A DNA stretch of 25,743 bases from Spartobacteria bacterium (GCA_025355595.1 JANXZI010000217.1:1-25743), one strand, 5' to 3'; shown: positions 1-8,359, counted from the stretch's first letter. Numbers and translations are program-made. Notes: generated by a model not told the origin, from the letters alone.

Positions 1-1673
1 CGGCGGCAGACTCGGGAGACTATGCCGGCGCGAACAAGACGCTGACAGAACTGAAGCCGAAGCTGGATGCTTTTAAGAAGAAGCATAACGAGCTGGAAAA
101 GCAGAAGAAGGCGTATGAGGACGCGCTGGCGGGATTGCAGCCGAAGTTGACCGGGGCAGCCATGTCGGAGCCGCAGTATGTGAAGATAGCGCCGATGCAG
201 CAGGACATGGCCGCGGTGCAAACCCAGATGGAAACCGCGGCGCAGAGCGAGGATTTTGTCAAAGCACTGGAATTGGAGAAGGATCTGGCGACGAAGGTGG
301 ACGCCTATGAAAGGGCGAAGGCAGAGCTTGACCAGAAGAAAAAGGAGTATGACGACGCCCTGGCCGGCGTGCAGCCGCGGCTGCAAGCGGTGTCGCTTTC
401 CGAGCCGCAGTACAGCACGATTCAGCCGCTGCAGCAGGAAATGGCGGCGACGCACAGCGCGATGGATGCCGCGGCGCAGGCATTTGATTACGAGAAGGCG
501 ATGCAGCTCCTGCCAGCCCTGACCGTCAAACTCGAAGCGTATGAGGCGGCAAAGGCGGAAGTGGACAAGCAGAAGGCCGCATACGAGGGGGCTCTCGGCA
601 CGCTGACACCGAAGCTAGCCGACGTGAAAAAGAAGCAGTATCTTGACCTTATCTCGCAACAGCAGGAAATCGTGAAAGGTCAGCAGGAGATGGCCGCGAC
701 GGCGGCGGGCGGCGACTATGTCAAGGCGTTGCAGCAATCCAACGACCTGACGGTGAAGGTGGCGGCATACCTCGCGGCGGCTGCGAAGGAGGTGGAACCG
801 CCGATTCTTGGATCAGCGCAGAGCGAGCGGTCCGACGCGATGTTGAAGAAATTGCCGGCTGCCGATCAGGAAAAAGTGAAGAAGCTGATGGACGGTGCGA
901 AATCGGAGGCGGAGAAGCAGTATCTGCTCAAAGGCGTTGCCTCGGGCCACGGCGTCGCAGAGTTGCAGGAGTTCGCCAAAACAATCCAGGGCAAGGATGC
1001 CACATGGATGCGCGATCATCTTAGCCTGACATCGAGTTCCACGGGCACGGGCGTCAAGCAGCAATGGTCCATGTCCTGCAATGCGACAACGGTGGAGGCG
1101 GTCAAGGGGCAGATGGATCCGCTGTATGCCCTGAAGATGCACGAGGAAAACCCGGAGCTGGACAAGGCCGACGAATACGACGCCGCAAAGAAAAACCCGA
1201 AGCTTGCGAAAGATCAGAAGGCGATGCTGACCTCGGATTACAAGGGCGGCGTGGCGGGTGCCGGCACGAGTGGCGGCGATGCGGTGGCCAGGAAATCGGG
1301 TCAGGCCGCCGGAGGTCGCTGGGCGGACGATTTGCTCAACAACAACAGTGACGCGACGGGAATAACCTACTCGACCAAGCAAATCGGTGGTACGACAACA
1401 GTGAGCGACGCCGTGACGTCAATTGACGCCGGGACGAGCAAGGGACAGCCCGTGCCGATTGTCATTGGCGACGGCGCGGGGAGCCCCACCGCGCACTATG
1501 TGCTCGTCACGGGCAGCGACCCCGGGCCGCCCAAGCGCTACACGATCCACGATCCTGCCAGCGGCACATCCGTTGTTCGCACCGAGAACGATTTGAAAAA
1601 TGGAACGATCAATCTGGCCGGCTGGAATCAGATCGGCGCGTATGAGGCTCCGACAACCAAGGAGGTAAAATGA
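1..1673 (+). CDS. Repeat protein with C-terminal C39/papain-like cysteine peptidase domain (5' end outside window); candidate effector
   Basis: The frame is open from the first bases, so the true start lies upstream; an in-frame TTG at 135 falls inside a repeat and is not a credible start. The visible protein has helical repeats of exactly 78 residues, each opening with Y-[ED]-[DG]-A-L-[AG] and containing SEPQY, QQ-[DE]-MAA and AYE-x-AKAE. One partial copy precedes base 110, two full copies follow, and a diverged last copy ends near base 800. The C-terminal part has a papain/C39-type arrangement: QQWSMSCNA with candidate Cys codon at 1077-1079, AHYVLV with His at 1494-1496, and IHDPASG with Asp at 1551-1553. 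This is the usual Gln/Cys...His...Asp order of C39-like peptidases. Cys-peptidase activity is inferred. A toxin or effector role is inferred from the repeat-plus-enzyme layout, the small overlapping downstream gene and the sheath gene in the same window. A structural or adhesion protein remains possible. Confidence 0.72.
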   Translation, partial: AADSGDYAGANKTLTELKPKLDAFKKKHNELEKQKKAYEDALAGLQPKLTGAAMSEPQYVKIAPMQQDMAAVQTQMETAAQSEDFVKALELEKDLATKVDAYERAKAELDQKKKEYDDALAGVQPRLQAVSLSEPQYSTIQPLQQEMAATHSAMDAAAQAFDYEKAMQLLPALTVKLEAYEAAKAEVDKQKAAYEGALGTLTPKLADVKKKQYLDLISQQQEIVKGQQEMAATAAGGDYVKALQQSNDLTVKVAAYLAAAAKEVEPPILGSAQSERSDAMLKKLPAADQEKVKKLMDGAKSEAEKQYLLKGVASGHGVAELQEFAKTIQGKDATWMRDHLSLTSSSTGTGVKQQWSMSCNATTVEAVKGQMDPLYALKMHEENPELDKADEYDAAKKNPKLAKDQKAMLTSDYKGGVAGAGTSGGDAVARKSGQAAGGRWADDLLNNNSDATGITYSTKQIGGTTTVSDAVTSIDAGTSKGQPVPIVIGDGAGSPTAHYVLVTGSDPGPPKRYTIHDPASGTSVVRTENDLKNGTINLAGWNQIGAYEAPTTKEVK

Positions 1674-2107
1674 AAGACAAGAGTTTTCGGGAATATAGCC
1701 AGGCGGAACTACTTTCACTGACCCCGGACCGCTATTTGAAGGACGGTTTCGTGGACGACAAAGGAAAGCCGAATCCAGGACTGCAGACCGGTTATGCTAC
1801 GGCGGCGACGACGCAGTTGCTGGCGGCCGGTTTGTCGCCTCAGGAGTTCTCCTTCACCTATGAGGCGTTCCGGCAATCGCTCGCCCTGCAAGAGGGCCAG
1901 GCGCCCGACCGAGCCCGTGCCGCCCTCGACGAGGCGCTGGAAACAGTGCGCGGTATGATTCGACAAACCAATAACCCCGGACTCACCAAATGGATAACCG
2001 AATGCGTTGCAGCGGTAACAAAAATGGCGGACATCGAAGCTCTGCTGCTGCACTGCCTGGCGGTGTTGCGGCAATACAGCATTATTGCAGCCTCGCGGCC
2101 GCAGTGA
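1670..2107 (+). CDS. Small helical protein of unknown function; possible cognate immunity protein
   Basis: This gene encodes 145 residues. Its ATG overlaps the stop of the peptidase-like gene (ATGA) and is preceded by a strong Shine-Dalgarno, AAGGAGG, so the two are translationally coupled. The protein is predicted mostly helical, with an N-terminal YSQAELLSLTPDRYL stretch and the segment ALDEALETVRGMI; I see no signal peptide or clear membrane segment. I do not recognise the family. A small gene coupled directly behind a candidate toxin is the classic position of an immunity gene, but that is inference from context. A chaperone for the upstream protein is an equally open reading. The real SD site contrasts with most other genes in this region. 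Confidence 0.72.
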   Translation: MKDKSFREYSQAELLSLTPDRYLKDGFVDDKGKPNPGLQTGYATAATTQLLAAGLSPQEFSFTYEAFRQSLALQEGQAPDRARAALDEALETVRGMIRQTNNPGLTKWITECVAAVTKMADIEALLLHCLAVLRQYSIIAASRPQ

Positions 2108-2844
2108 TGCTGCTGGCGTGTGCAAACGCCGTAATCGCCGAAGATGGCAAGAAGAAACATATGAGCGAAATCACAACTATTCCCACCAATATCAGTCTGC
2201 GGATCGGCGCAACCGTGGTGAACGGGCCCAAGTGGCAGGAGGAACTGCCGGCGCCTTTGGAGCAATACAACCGCAAGGTTCGGCTGGAGGGTCTGCCGGA
2301 CCACCTGAATCCCGCGGTTATTGATACAGAAAAGGTGGCGGCCTTCCTCAAGGCGCTGCCGCAATTCCCGGCGGAGTCGCTGAAGCCGCTTGCCGGGCGG
2401 ACGATATGGCTCGATTATGGAGGACTGTTGCTTGGTGCATCGGCCCCAACACGGCCGGCAATGTTCACGGGGCCCATGAAGCTGGAGATCGTCGAGGTGC
2501 AGGGGCAGGTGGTCCATGCCCGGCTGGTTCTGAAGGTTGATTGTGACCTTGCGCGGAATCGCGCCGCCGAGGCCAGCGCACGAATCGGACCGACGAGCGA
2601 TGAGATCAAGGCTCTGGAGGCGCGACTGTCCGCGGTTGCCGGCACCCCGGAGCAGGAACGGGACGTTCTCACGGCCCTCTCGGTGGCCCGCCGGCGACGC
2701 TCGGCACTCGCCTATGTCTGGCAGAAGAATGCCACGGCACGGGCGGAATGCGACGGCACCGACGCCGCAGCGAAGGCGGACCTTGAAGCGGCGGTGCGTG
2801 CAGTGGACCTTTACGGCATGCCACTCGGCACGGGGATGCCTTGA
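2107..2844 (+). CDS. Hypothetical protein, possibly exported or lipidated; start uncertain
   Basis: The frame encodes 245 residues from an ATG at 2107 that overlaps the upstream stop as TGATG. Three starts compete. ATG at 1990 or 2002 would add a basic stretch before the hydrophobic run SLAAAVMLLACANAVIA, giving a signal peptide with a lipobox-like LLAC, but would overlap the previous gene by more than 100 bases. ATG 2107 keeps only half of that hydrophobic run. ATG 2161 gives a cytosolic protein beginning MSEITTIP. The body contains a beta-rich central part and a charged helical segment (SDEIKALEARLSAVAG, ERDVLTALSVARRRRS). No family is recognised. It is the last gene before a 395-base gap, so it probably closes the operon beginning with the peptidase-like gene. 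Confidence 0.6.
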   Translation: MLLACANAVIAEDGKKKHMSEITTIPTNISLRIGATVVNGPKWQEELPAPLEQYNRKVRLEGLPDHLNPAVIDTEKVAAFLKALPQFPAESLKPLAGRTIWLDYGGLLLGASAPTRPAMFTGPMKLEIVEVQGQVVHARLVLKVDCDLARNRAAEASARIGPTSDEIKALEARLSAVAGTPEQERDVLTALSVARRRRSALAYVWQKNATARAECDGTDAAAKADLEAAVRAVDLYGMPLGTGMP

Positions 2845-3239
2845 TGGGTCGCAGGCGCTTGAGAAATGAGGGCTGCCAGCGTGACTGCCTTCTCGTGCGG
2901 CGGGTCGCGCGCGGCTGCCAACCCCTGATCGTGGCGACCCATTTCCCGAGTTCGTCCGTGCAGCCTTCGTCTGCATATTCAAATGAAACAAGTGTTAGCA
3001 TGTGCGTCGTTTCTTCAGAAGACCGTCGCTCTCGAAGTGCGGGGCGAGGCCCTTCGTGGCAACCGTGCATGCGCAGGTCTTTTTTTTTTGATTTCACGAT
3101 TGACAGCCGTCCCTGGACGTAAACGATGTGGGTCACGATTGCTTCTTCATCAACTGGCCGTGCGGAGAATCTCCCTTTCAGTTCTGGTCGTTGATTCTCC
3201 GGTGCTGGCCGACCTAAACAACCCAAAATCACACAAGCC
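2845..3239. other. Intergenic region; T10 tract and weak promoter candidate
   Basis: No convincing gene is seen here. A small hairpin (GGGC-GAG-GCCC flanked by CGAA/TTCG, about 3033-3056) lies roughly 24 bases before an unusual run of ten T (3080-3089). The distance is too long for a standard intrinsic terminator. A TTGACA hexamer at 3100-3105 has only a poor -10 partner (AACGAT at 3122-3127). The stretch probably separates the upstream operon from the gene at 3240 and may hold its promoter. Confidence 0.35.
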
Positions 3240-4547
3240 ATGGATCCAAAAATTCTGACCGAAGGTGGCCTGAAGGCCCTGCTCTCCAAACACAAACTGA
3301 AGGACAACGGCCTGCAAAAGGCGTTGGCATCCTATGACAAGCTGGACGACGACGCGCACGACGACTGTCTGGACACGATCGCACAGATTGGAAAACTCGC
3401 TGCAACGCTCAAGAAGGTAAAGGATGTCGCCGCAAATAAGGCGGTCGCGGATTACCTTGATGATCTAGTAGATGCGGCGGATAAGGAGGAAAAGGATGTC
3501 GCCAAGGCAAAGTCGGAGTCGAAAAAGACCGACGCGGCGGATCAGAAGAAGAAGGAAAAGGAGGATAAGGAGAAGGAAAAAGATGAAGACGAAGACGAGG
3601 AAGAAGAAGAGGAAGAGCTGGAAGGCGAATACGGCGAGCGCCTGCTGACGGCTTTCAAGAAGCTCAAGACCATGAATGGAACGCCGATGAAGTTTGTCGT
3701 TTGTGATGCGCGGCCGTTGTGCATGCTGGCCATCGGCAAAAGGGTGGGCACCAAGCAGAAACAGGAACTCACCAAATTGTCCGGGGGCAGCAAGCGGTTT
3801 CTGAAGCCGGCGCTCTGCTTCTGGGACGGCGACCAGTACGTGTTTGAACCTGAGCAAATGATCCCGGGTCTCGCACGGAAGCTGGTTAAATCGGTGAAGA
3901 ATTTCACGGGGAAGAAATTCCGCATCGTCGTCGGCGACGAAAGCGCGGGCGGGGACGACGATGAGGACGAGACGGACGGCGAAGAGGGGCAATCGGAGGA
4001 GAAGCAAACGAGACACAAGCCGGAGGCAGAGGGAGGGGCTGATGCTTCGGGCGAGTCGGAGGGGGCGAGTGCGGAAGAGGAGGAAGAAAAGCCGAAGCAG
4101 CGGGAGCGCCACATTCCAAAGCCTTTGGCTCCGCCAACACTCTCACGGGGCTCGCTCGACAAGGCGCCACAGGTGTGGCACGACACCAGAAAAATCATCG
4201 AGACGAACATTGACGAACTGAAGAAGGCCGTGAAGTCCGAGTACGCCGATTCCCACCCTGATCTGCTCAAGCAGATCGAGGATGGCATCTCGAAGCTCGA
4301 CACCATTCTCGAAAACCTCGACCACCGCCTCGCGGATTCGTTGTCGAAGGCGCACAAGGCCGGTGACGAAGCAGCGAAGAAGGCTGAACTGAAGAATGCG
4401 AAGGCCATCATGATCGAACACCTCAAGTTCGTGAAATCCGAGCCGCTGGTCGCGCACATTGACTCGAACCCATTTGGCGTCTCGGTGAACCTGAAGAAAA
4501 TTCTGACGGACACACTCACCAACATGGCCGAGGCCATCGGCCATTAG
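3240..4547 (+). CDS. KAL-module protein with acidic linker, conserved alpha/beta domain and helical C-terminal domain
   Basis: The 435-residue product has a clear modular layout. Residues about 1-85 form a helical module containing KDNGLQKALASYDKLDD. Residues about 90-130 are a Lys/Glu-rich, then almost purely acidic, linker. Residues about 132-234 form a compact domain (LTAFKKLK, MKFVVCDARPLCMLAIGKR, SGGSKRFLKPA, GLARKLVKSVKNFTGKKFR). A second acidic linker runs to about 290, followed by a helical domain with HPDLLKQIEDGISKLD, LENLDHRLADSL and SEPLVAHIDSNPFGV. The first three modules are repeated in the protein at 8480, and the central domain recurs as a fragment at 12603; the last domain is absent from both. 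No family name is known to me. The start follows an A/C-rich leader without a Shine-Dalgarno. Island context suggests a cargo or accessory protein of a contractile injection system, which is inference. Confidence 0.82.
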   Translation: MDPKILTEGGLKALLSKHKLKDNGLQKALASYDKLDDDAHDDCLDTIAQIGKLAATLKKVKDVAANKAVADYLDDLVDAADKEEKDVAKAKSESKKTDAADQKKKEKEDKEKEKDEDEDEEEEEEELEGEYGERLLTAFKKLKTMNGTPMKFVVCDARPLCMLAIGKRVGTKQKQELTKLSGGSKRFLKPALCFWDGDQYVFEPEQMIPGLARKLVKSVKNFTGKKFRIVVGDESAGGDDDEDETDGEEGQSEEKQTRHKPEAEGGADASGESEGASAEEEEEKPKQRERHIPKPLAPPTLSRGSLDKAPQVWHDTRKIIETNIDELKKAVKSEYADSHPDLLKQIEDGISKLDTILENLDHRLADSLSKAHKAGDEAAKKAELKNAKAIMIEHLKFVKSEPLVAHIDSNPFGVSVNLKKILTDTLTNMAEAIGH

Positions 4548-4628
4548 CGCCGGGCGGCATCGCTCGAATATTTGCGGCGGCAATGCCTCTCAATTCCTCC
4601 AGTCTTTAGCCCTCACGTTTTTTCACCC

Positions 4629-6218
4629 ATGCCGAACAAAGTTCACGATTCATGGCTCGAGTACTTTAATATCTGTCCAAGTGATTTTCCCACAGACGAT
4701 CCGCGCGCCATCGGCGACGCCGGTGGCGGAAACATCCGAGTCGCCAAGGGTGGTGACCGTGGTGGTGGGTCCGGATTTGGCGACCCCCGAGCACTCGGCG
4801 ACTTGGGCAGCGGCAATCTCCAAGCTGGAAGAAGAGAAGGTGCTGGATGGACCGATGTCGGGCGCGGTAGCGGAGGGGCTGGCACTGCGGGAGGCGTAAA
4901 GGTCGGCGCGAGCGGCAGGTCGGTGGCATCGGAATGGGATACAGCTCCGGCGATCGGGGGGAAGGGCCATGTGAACCTCGGCGAATTGTCGGGAAGTTTC
5001 GACGCGGGAATCTACGAAGACCCGAAGACCGGAGCCAAACTGGCCGGCGTGAAGATGAGCGGAAAGGCCGTCGGCGCGGAGGTGACTGCGGACACGCCGC
5101 TTGGCAAGGTCAGCGGTTCGCTTTTCAAGGCGGAGGGATCGGCGATGGCCGGCTATGAATACGATCCTGAGAGTCAGGTGGAGTTTGGAGGCGTAAAGGC
5201 GAGCGGATCGGTCAGCGTTTTGGATGAGAAGATCGAGGGCAAATACGGGAGTGCATCGGGCCAGTTACTGGCGGCTAGTGCCTCCAGCAAAACCGGTGTG
5301 GAAGTGGATCACAAGAATGGCACCGTAACCATCGGCACCTCGAACAGCGCCGAAGCGAAGGTAGCCGGGGTATCGGCGACGCTGAAGAATCCCGACGGAA
5401 GCGCACAATTCTCCGGGGACGCACAGTTGCTTACGGCTTCCGCTTCCGCGAATGCCAATGTCGTCGTGGACAAATACGGTGTTGACATGAGTGCGGATGC
5501 CAATGCGGAGGCATATCTTGCAAAGGCCAGTGCCAAGGGAGAGGTCCGCCTTACGCCCAAGGCTCTTTTTGACAATACTGTCGGGCTAATAACCGGCACC
5601 ACGGCTCCGGACTATCTGGACATCGGGCCGGTCTTGGGCGCAGGTGCGTCTGTTGACGGAGGCGGAGCCGGGATCGGTGCAGGTGCGGGCGCCCGGCTCG
5701 GGCTTGATGAGGTAAATGTTCGCGGCAGTGGAAAATTGGGATTGGAAGTGGGAGGCGGCCTTGACTTCAAGGTGGGGATGCGGCTTGGACCTCTCAAATA
5801 CGCGTATGACAACAAGGACGCGATTGTGAATGCGGCAACAGAGGCTGCTAACAGAGTTTCCAAAGCGGGTTCCGCCATTGCAGACGGTGCCACCAAGGTG
5901 GCTGGTGATGTTGCCACCGGGGTTGGGAAGGTCGCATCGGCGGCGGTGGACACTGCAGGCAAGGTCGCCTCCAATGTCGCCAGTGGCGCTGGGAAAGTTG
6001 CATCCCAGGTTGCAGACACTGCTTCCAACGTCGCGTCAACCGTCGCAACCGGCGTATCGAACGCCGCGTCCAGCGTTGCATCAACTGCGTCCAGTGTCGT
6101 TTCCGACGTAGCGTCCGGAGTTTCCAGCGCGGCTTCCAGTGCCGCGTCCACGGTATCAAACGTGGGTTCGGATATCGCGTCCGCGGCAAGCGGCGCATGG
6201 AACAGTCTCTTCAACTAA
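4629..6218 (+). CDS. WL-motif protein with Gly/Ala-rich beta region and C-terminal 11-residue amphipathic repeats; candidate effector
   Basis: This gene encodes 529 residues from ATG 4629, chosen because it yields the N-terminus MPNKVHDSWLEYFNI. HDSWL occupies residues 6-10, exactly as in the protein at 7388. A Gly-rich linker with an internal duplication (DPRAIGDAGGGNI and DPRALGDLGSGNL) follows. Residues about 100-390 are a repetitive, low-charge beta-rich region (SGKAVGAEV, ASGSVSVL, GAGAGARLGL). Residues 424-522 are nine uninterrupted 11-residue repeats of the type VAS-x-VA-x-x-x-x-[KNS] (bases 5898-6194), ending in AWNSLFN. Such 11-mers form long amphipathic helices in LEA-like, apolipoprotein-like and synuclein-like proteins and can bind membranes. 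Membrane activity here is inference. No enzymatic motif is visible. There is no Shine-Dalgarno. An exported structural protein is the main alternative. Confidence 0.8.
   Translation: MPNKVHDSWLEYFNICPSDFPTDDPRAIGDAGGGNIRVAKGGDRGGGSGFGDPRALGDLGSGNLQAGRREGAGWTDVGRGSGGAGTAGGVKVGASGRSVASEWDTAPAIGGKGHVNLGELSGSFDAGIYEDPKTGAKLAGVKMSGKAVGAEVTADTPLGKVSGSLFKAEGSAMAGYEYDPESQVEFGGVKASGSVSVLDEKIEGKYGSASGQLLAASASSKTGVEVDHKNGTVTIGTSNSAEAKVAGVSATLKNPDGSAQFSGDAQLLTASASANANVVVDKYGVDMSADANAEAYLAKASAKGEVRLTPKALFDNTVGLITGTTAPDYLDIGPVLGAGASVDGGGAGIGAGAGARLGLDEVNVRGSGKLGLEVGGGLDFKVGMRLGPLKYAYDNKDAIVNAATEAANRVSKAGSAIADGATKVAGDVATGVGKVASAAVDTAGKVASNVASGAGKVASQVADTASNVASTVATGVSNAASSVASTASSVVSDVASGVSSAASSAASTVSNVGSDIASAASGAWNSLFN
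5898..6194 (+). repeat. Nine tandem 33-bp units encoding 11-residue repeats
   Basis: Within the gene at 4629, nine in-register 33-base units each encode an 11-mer such as VASNVASGAGK, VASQVADTASN and VASTVATGVSN. Spacing is exact with no indels. Repeats are closer at protein than at DNA level, pointing to selection on helix periodicity. Confidence 0.85.
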
Positions 6219-6222
6219 GACT

Positions 6223-7317
6223 ATGACTACCACAGAACTGCTGCCTCTCGGACAAAGCATCCCGCCGTCTGTCCTCAAGAAGGACTTCGTCAAACTTGAG
6301 GACAAACCCTACGGCCAGCCGACGCTAGGCTACAGTGTCGTATTGCCCAATGACTGGCTCCAACTGAAACTGAAGGCGACGGACGCCCGACTGCATGTGG
6401 AGCGCCCGAAACTCCTCTCCACATTTCTCGGACCGAAGGACGACGGGGGCAACCCGATGTTCCAGGTCTGGTGTCAGGGACTAATCAGGGAAATCTCCGC
6501 CGGGGACTGGTTAAAGGATTTTCTCACCCGCACCGGATGTGAGATTATCTCCCTCGAGATCCGATCCGCCTATCTTGCCGACGCGCTTGTTACGAGACGC
6601 GACGGGCCGGTGTTGTTGAAGATTCGCTTTTCGGCACGCCTTGCAGGTTATCGGCTCTTCCTTTGCGAAGGGGTGGCTCCCGATGATTTGTTTCCAAAGT
6701 ATGCCGATGGGTTCGGACTCGCCTCCTGCACCTTTAAGCCCACACTTATCACTGATAACCCGCACGTCGAGGTCTGGCAGACGCATACCTTGGACAATGC
6801 CGTTTCCTTCAATGCACCATTCTCGTGGTTTGAACGGCACCCGCAGGCACCGGAAGGCCTGGACATGGTGGACCTTTACAACTTGAACGGCGCTGCGGAA
6901 CCGGTGGGAAATCTCAAGGCAATGGCGGTCCGGCGCACGCTGACGAAAGGAAAGCAAAGGATAGACCTTCCTGCGTTGCTGACCGCGGAGTTCCTGAAGA
7001 TCGGTGTGCAGATTACCGAATTGGTCTCCAATGAAAGCATCCAAACGCCCGAGCCGTTGACCAATGGCTCGGTGAAAATCTGCAAGGCATTGATTCCCGC
7101 CGCCCCGCAGGTGCGCTTGCAAAATCTGATCGTGCTCTCCGTGGACGCTCCCACTCATCACATCCTCGTGGGTCTGCTGACTTGCGCGCCGTGCGAGGGA
7201 TTCTACGAATATGCAGTGAACCGGCGGGCATTCGACATTGTGCTCGAGACCTTCAGGCTTCATGTGCCGCCAGCCGCAAAGGCTGGCGCATCTCCCGCTG
7301 CGAAAAAGGGACGGTAA
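6223..7317 (+). CDS. Tandem Mog1/PsbP/DcrB-like domain protein; possible effector chaperone
   Basis: This gene encodes 364 residues; ATG 6223 begins 4 bases after the preceding stop, so it is in one operon with 4629. The protein appears to be an internal duplication. The first half (about 15-185) contains YSVVLPNDWLQLKL, MFQVWCQG and LFLCEGVAP. The second half (about 190-345) contains VSFNAPFSWFERH, LKAMAVRR and ILVGLLTCAP. Each half opens with a P-x-x-W element and strand pattern reminiscent of the Mog1/PsbP-like fold, which includes DcrB/DUF1795. In T6SS, DUF1795 Eag proteins chaperone the membrane segments of effectors. Here the gene sits directly before a membrane-segment protein (7388), which fits that role. 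The fold call rests on pattern, not a search, so both fold and function are inference. The C-terminus is a short Ala/Lys-rich tail. Confidence 0.75.
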   Translation: MTTTELLPLGQSIPPSVLKKDFVKLEDKPYGQPTLGYSVVLPNDWLQLKLKATDARLHVERPKLLSTFLGPKDDGGNPMFQVWCQGLIREISAGDWLKDFLTRTGCEIISLEIRSAYLADALVTRRDGPVLLKIRFSARLAGYRLFLCEGVAPDDLFPKYADGFGLASCTFKPTLITDNPHVEVWQTHTLDNAVSFNAPFSWFERHPQAPEGLDMVDLYNLNGAAEPVGNLKAMAVRRTLTKGKQRIDLPALLTAEFLKIGVQITELVSNESIQTPEPLTNGSVKICKALIPAAPQVRLQNLIVLSVDAPTHHILVGLLTCAPCEGFYEYAVNRRAFDIVLETFRLHVPPAAKAGASPAAKKGR

Positions 7318-7387
7318 GACCGCCCTGCAACGGGGACACACCAGCCATTGAAAGTTGCCGGGTGCCCTTCAATCAGCACAACTTTCC

Positions 7388-8359
7388 ATGGCCGACCCAG
7401 AACACGATTCCTGGCTTCAGGTGCTCGGGATTTCCCCCCTCTCCTTCGCAGAGGGAGCGAAGCCGGAATCCGGCGATGACCGCGGTCCAACTGACAACGA
7501 CCCGGCAAACACGCAACGCGAGCAGCAGGACCGACAGCAACAGGAGGCGGCCCAACCGGCGGGCGACCGCGTTGCCGATGCCGCAAAGGACTTGCTGACC
7601 CACTACGCGTCGCAACACCTCGGCCCACTCCGCGATCAGGCATTGCAAGATCTCTCGCGCGCGTGGCGCGCGTCTCCCGGCGGCGTGATCGCGGCCGGGA
7701 CGGTCATAGGTGCCGCTGGCATTGCCTATCTTGTCGGAACCGGGGCTAGCATCCCGAGCATCCCCGCAATCCCGCTGGATTTTCTCGCCGGGCGGGCACC
7801 GGTTCTTCGCGGCGCGGAGTTGAATATCCAAGTCACGGGGCCAATCACAGGCCCGGATTCATTTCGAGTCAGCATCACGTTCCACGAACAGGTTTCCTCC
7901 GGCGCGGCTCATCCTAGCCGGCCCGGACGGGGCCGGGTGTTCACTCCCAGGCTGACCCTTCGCCCCGGCGGTGCCGTCGCCGCGAATCCGGAGCCGGGGT
8001 CGGATTTGAACGTCGAAGGCCAGGTGCCAATCCCATCCGACGCAACGCCCGACGATGTCGCCGCGACCTCTTCCGCAATTCAGGACGGAAATGTCGAAGT
8101 GGATATCGGCGGCACGCCCGCTGGGACAGTCCGGGTGCTCAGTGTGGCGGACAATTACAAACCTGATCGGTTCGGGCTGGCCCCGCCTCCGGTGGTCCGT
8201 TTTCTCACCGTTCGCCTGCGCACGGCGATTCCTCCGATGTTCCATCAGGGTGCGGATGAAACTGTGGAGGCGACTGTCAATGTGCGCATCAACCGCACCG
8301 GCAGCGAGGGCGCGGCCAGCATCCGCGTTCATTATCAACCATTCCCTCCTCAAGACTGA
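7388..8359 (+). CDS. WL-motif protein with one membrane segment and beta-rich C-terminal domain; candidate effector
   Basis: This gene encodes 323 residues from ATG 7388, selected because it places HDSWL at residues 6-10 (MADPEHDSWLQVLGI), as in the protein at 4629; an upstream in-frame TTG at 7355 is less likely. After the motif comes a Gln/Glu-rich disordered linker to about 60, then an amphipathic helical stretch (AAKDLLTHYASQHLG) and a single hydrophobic segment at about 98-120 (GGVIAAGTVIGAAGIAYLVG). The remainder (about 135-323) is beta-rich with no motif I recognise (ELNIQVTGPITGPDSF, VRFLTVRLRTAIPP, ASIRVHYQPF). The layout of signal, linker, membrane helix and beta domain resembles membrane-inserting cargo. 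It follows the tandem Mog1-like gene by 70 bases and lacks a Shine-Dalgarno. Confidence 0.78.
   Translation: MADPEHDSWLQVLGISPLSFAEGAKPESGDDRGPTDNDPANTQREQQDRQQQEAAQPAGDRVADAAKDLLTHYASQHLGPLRDQALQDLSRAWRASPGGVIAAGTVIGAAGIAYLVGTGASIPSIPAIPLDFLAGRAPVLRGAELNIQVTGPITGPDSFRVSITFHEQVSSGAAHPSRPGRGRVFTPRLTLRPGGAVAANPEPGSDLNVEGQVPIPSDATPDDVAATSSAIQDGNVEVDIGGTPAGTVRVLSVADNYKPDRFGLAPPPVVRFLTVRLRTAIPPMFHQGADETVEATVNVRINRTGSEGAASIRVHYQPFPPQD

Noticed and set aside
1..800. CRISPR-like periodicity in the 234-bp coding repeats
   Set aside because: The period is in-frame protein repetition (78 residues); there are no short identical repeats with unique spacers here or elsewhere in the window.
1858..2991. A 377-codon minus-strand open frame
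   Set aside because: It covers two plus-strand genes in translational coupling and has random-looking composition.
3033..3089. Hairpin plus ten-T run as an intrinsic terminator
   Set aside because: The stem ends about 24 bases before the T-run, too far for an intrinsic terminator.
2983..3258. A short plus-strand frame in the gap before 3240
   Set aside because: It overlaps the start of the 3240 gene and has no domain, no ribosome site and no protein-like composition.
3542..4537. A minus-strand Ser/Phe-rich open frame
   Set aside because: It is the antisense of the Lys/Glu-rich acidic protein at 3240; the poly-Ser run is complementary to the Glu codons.
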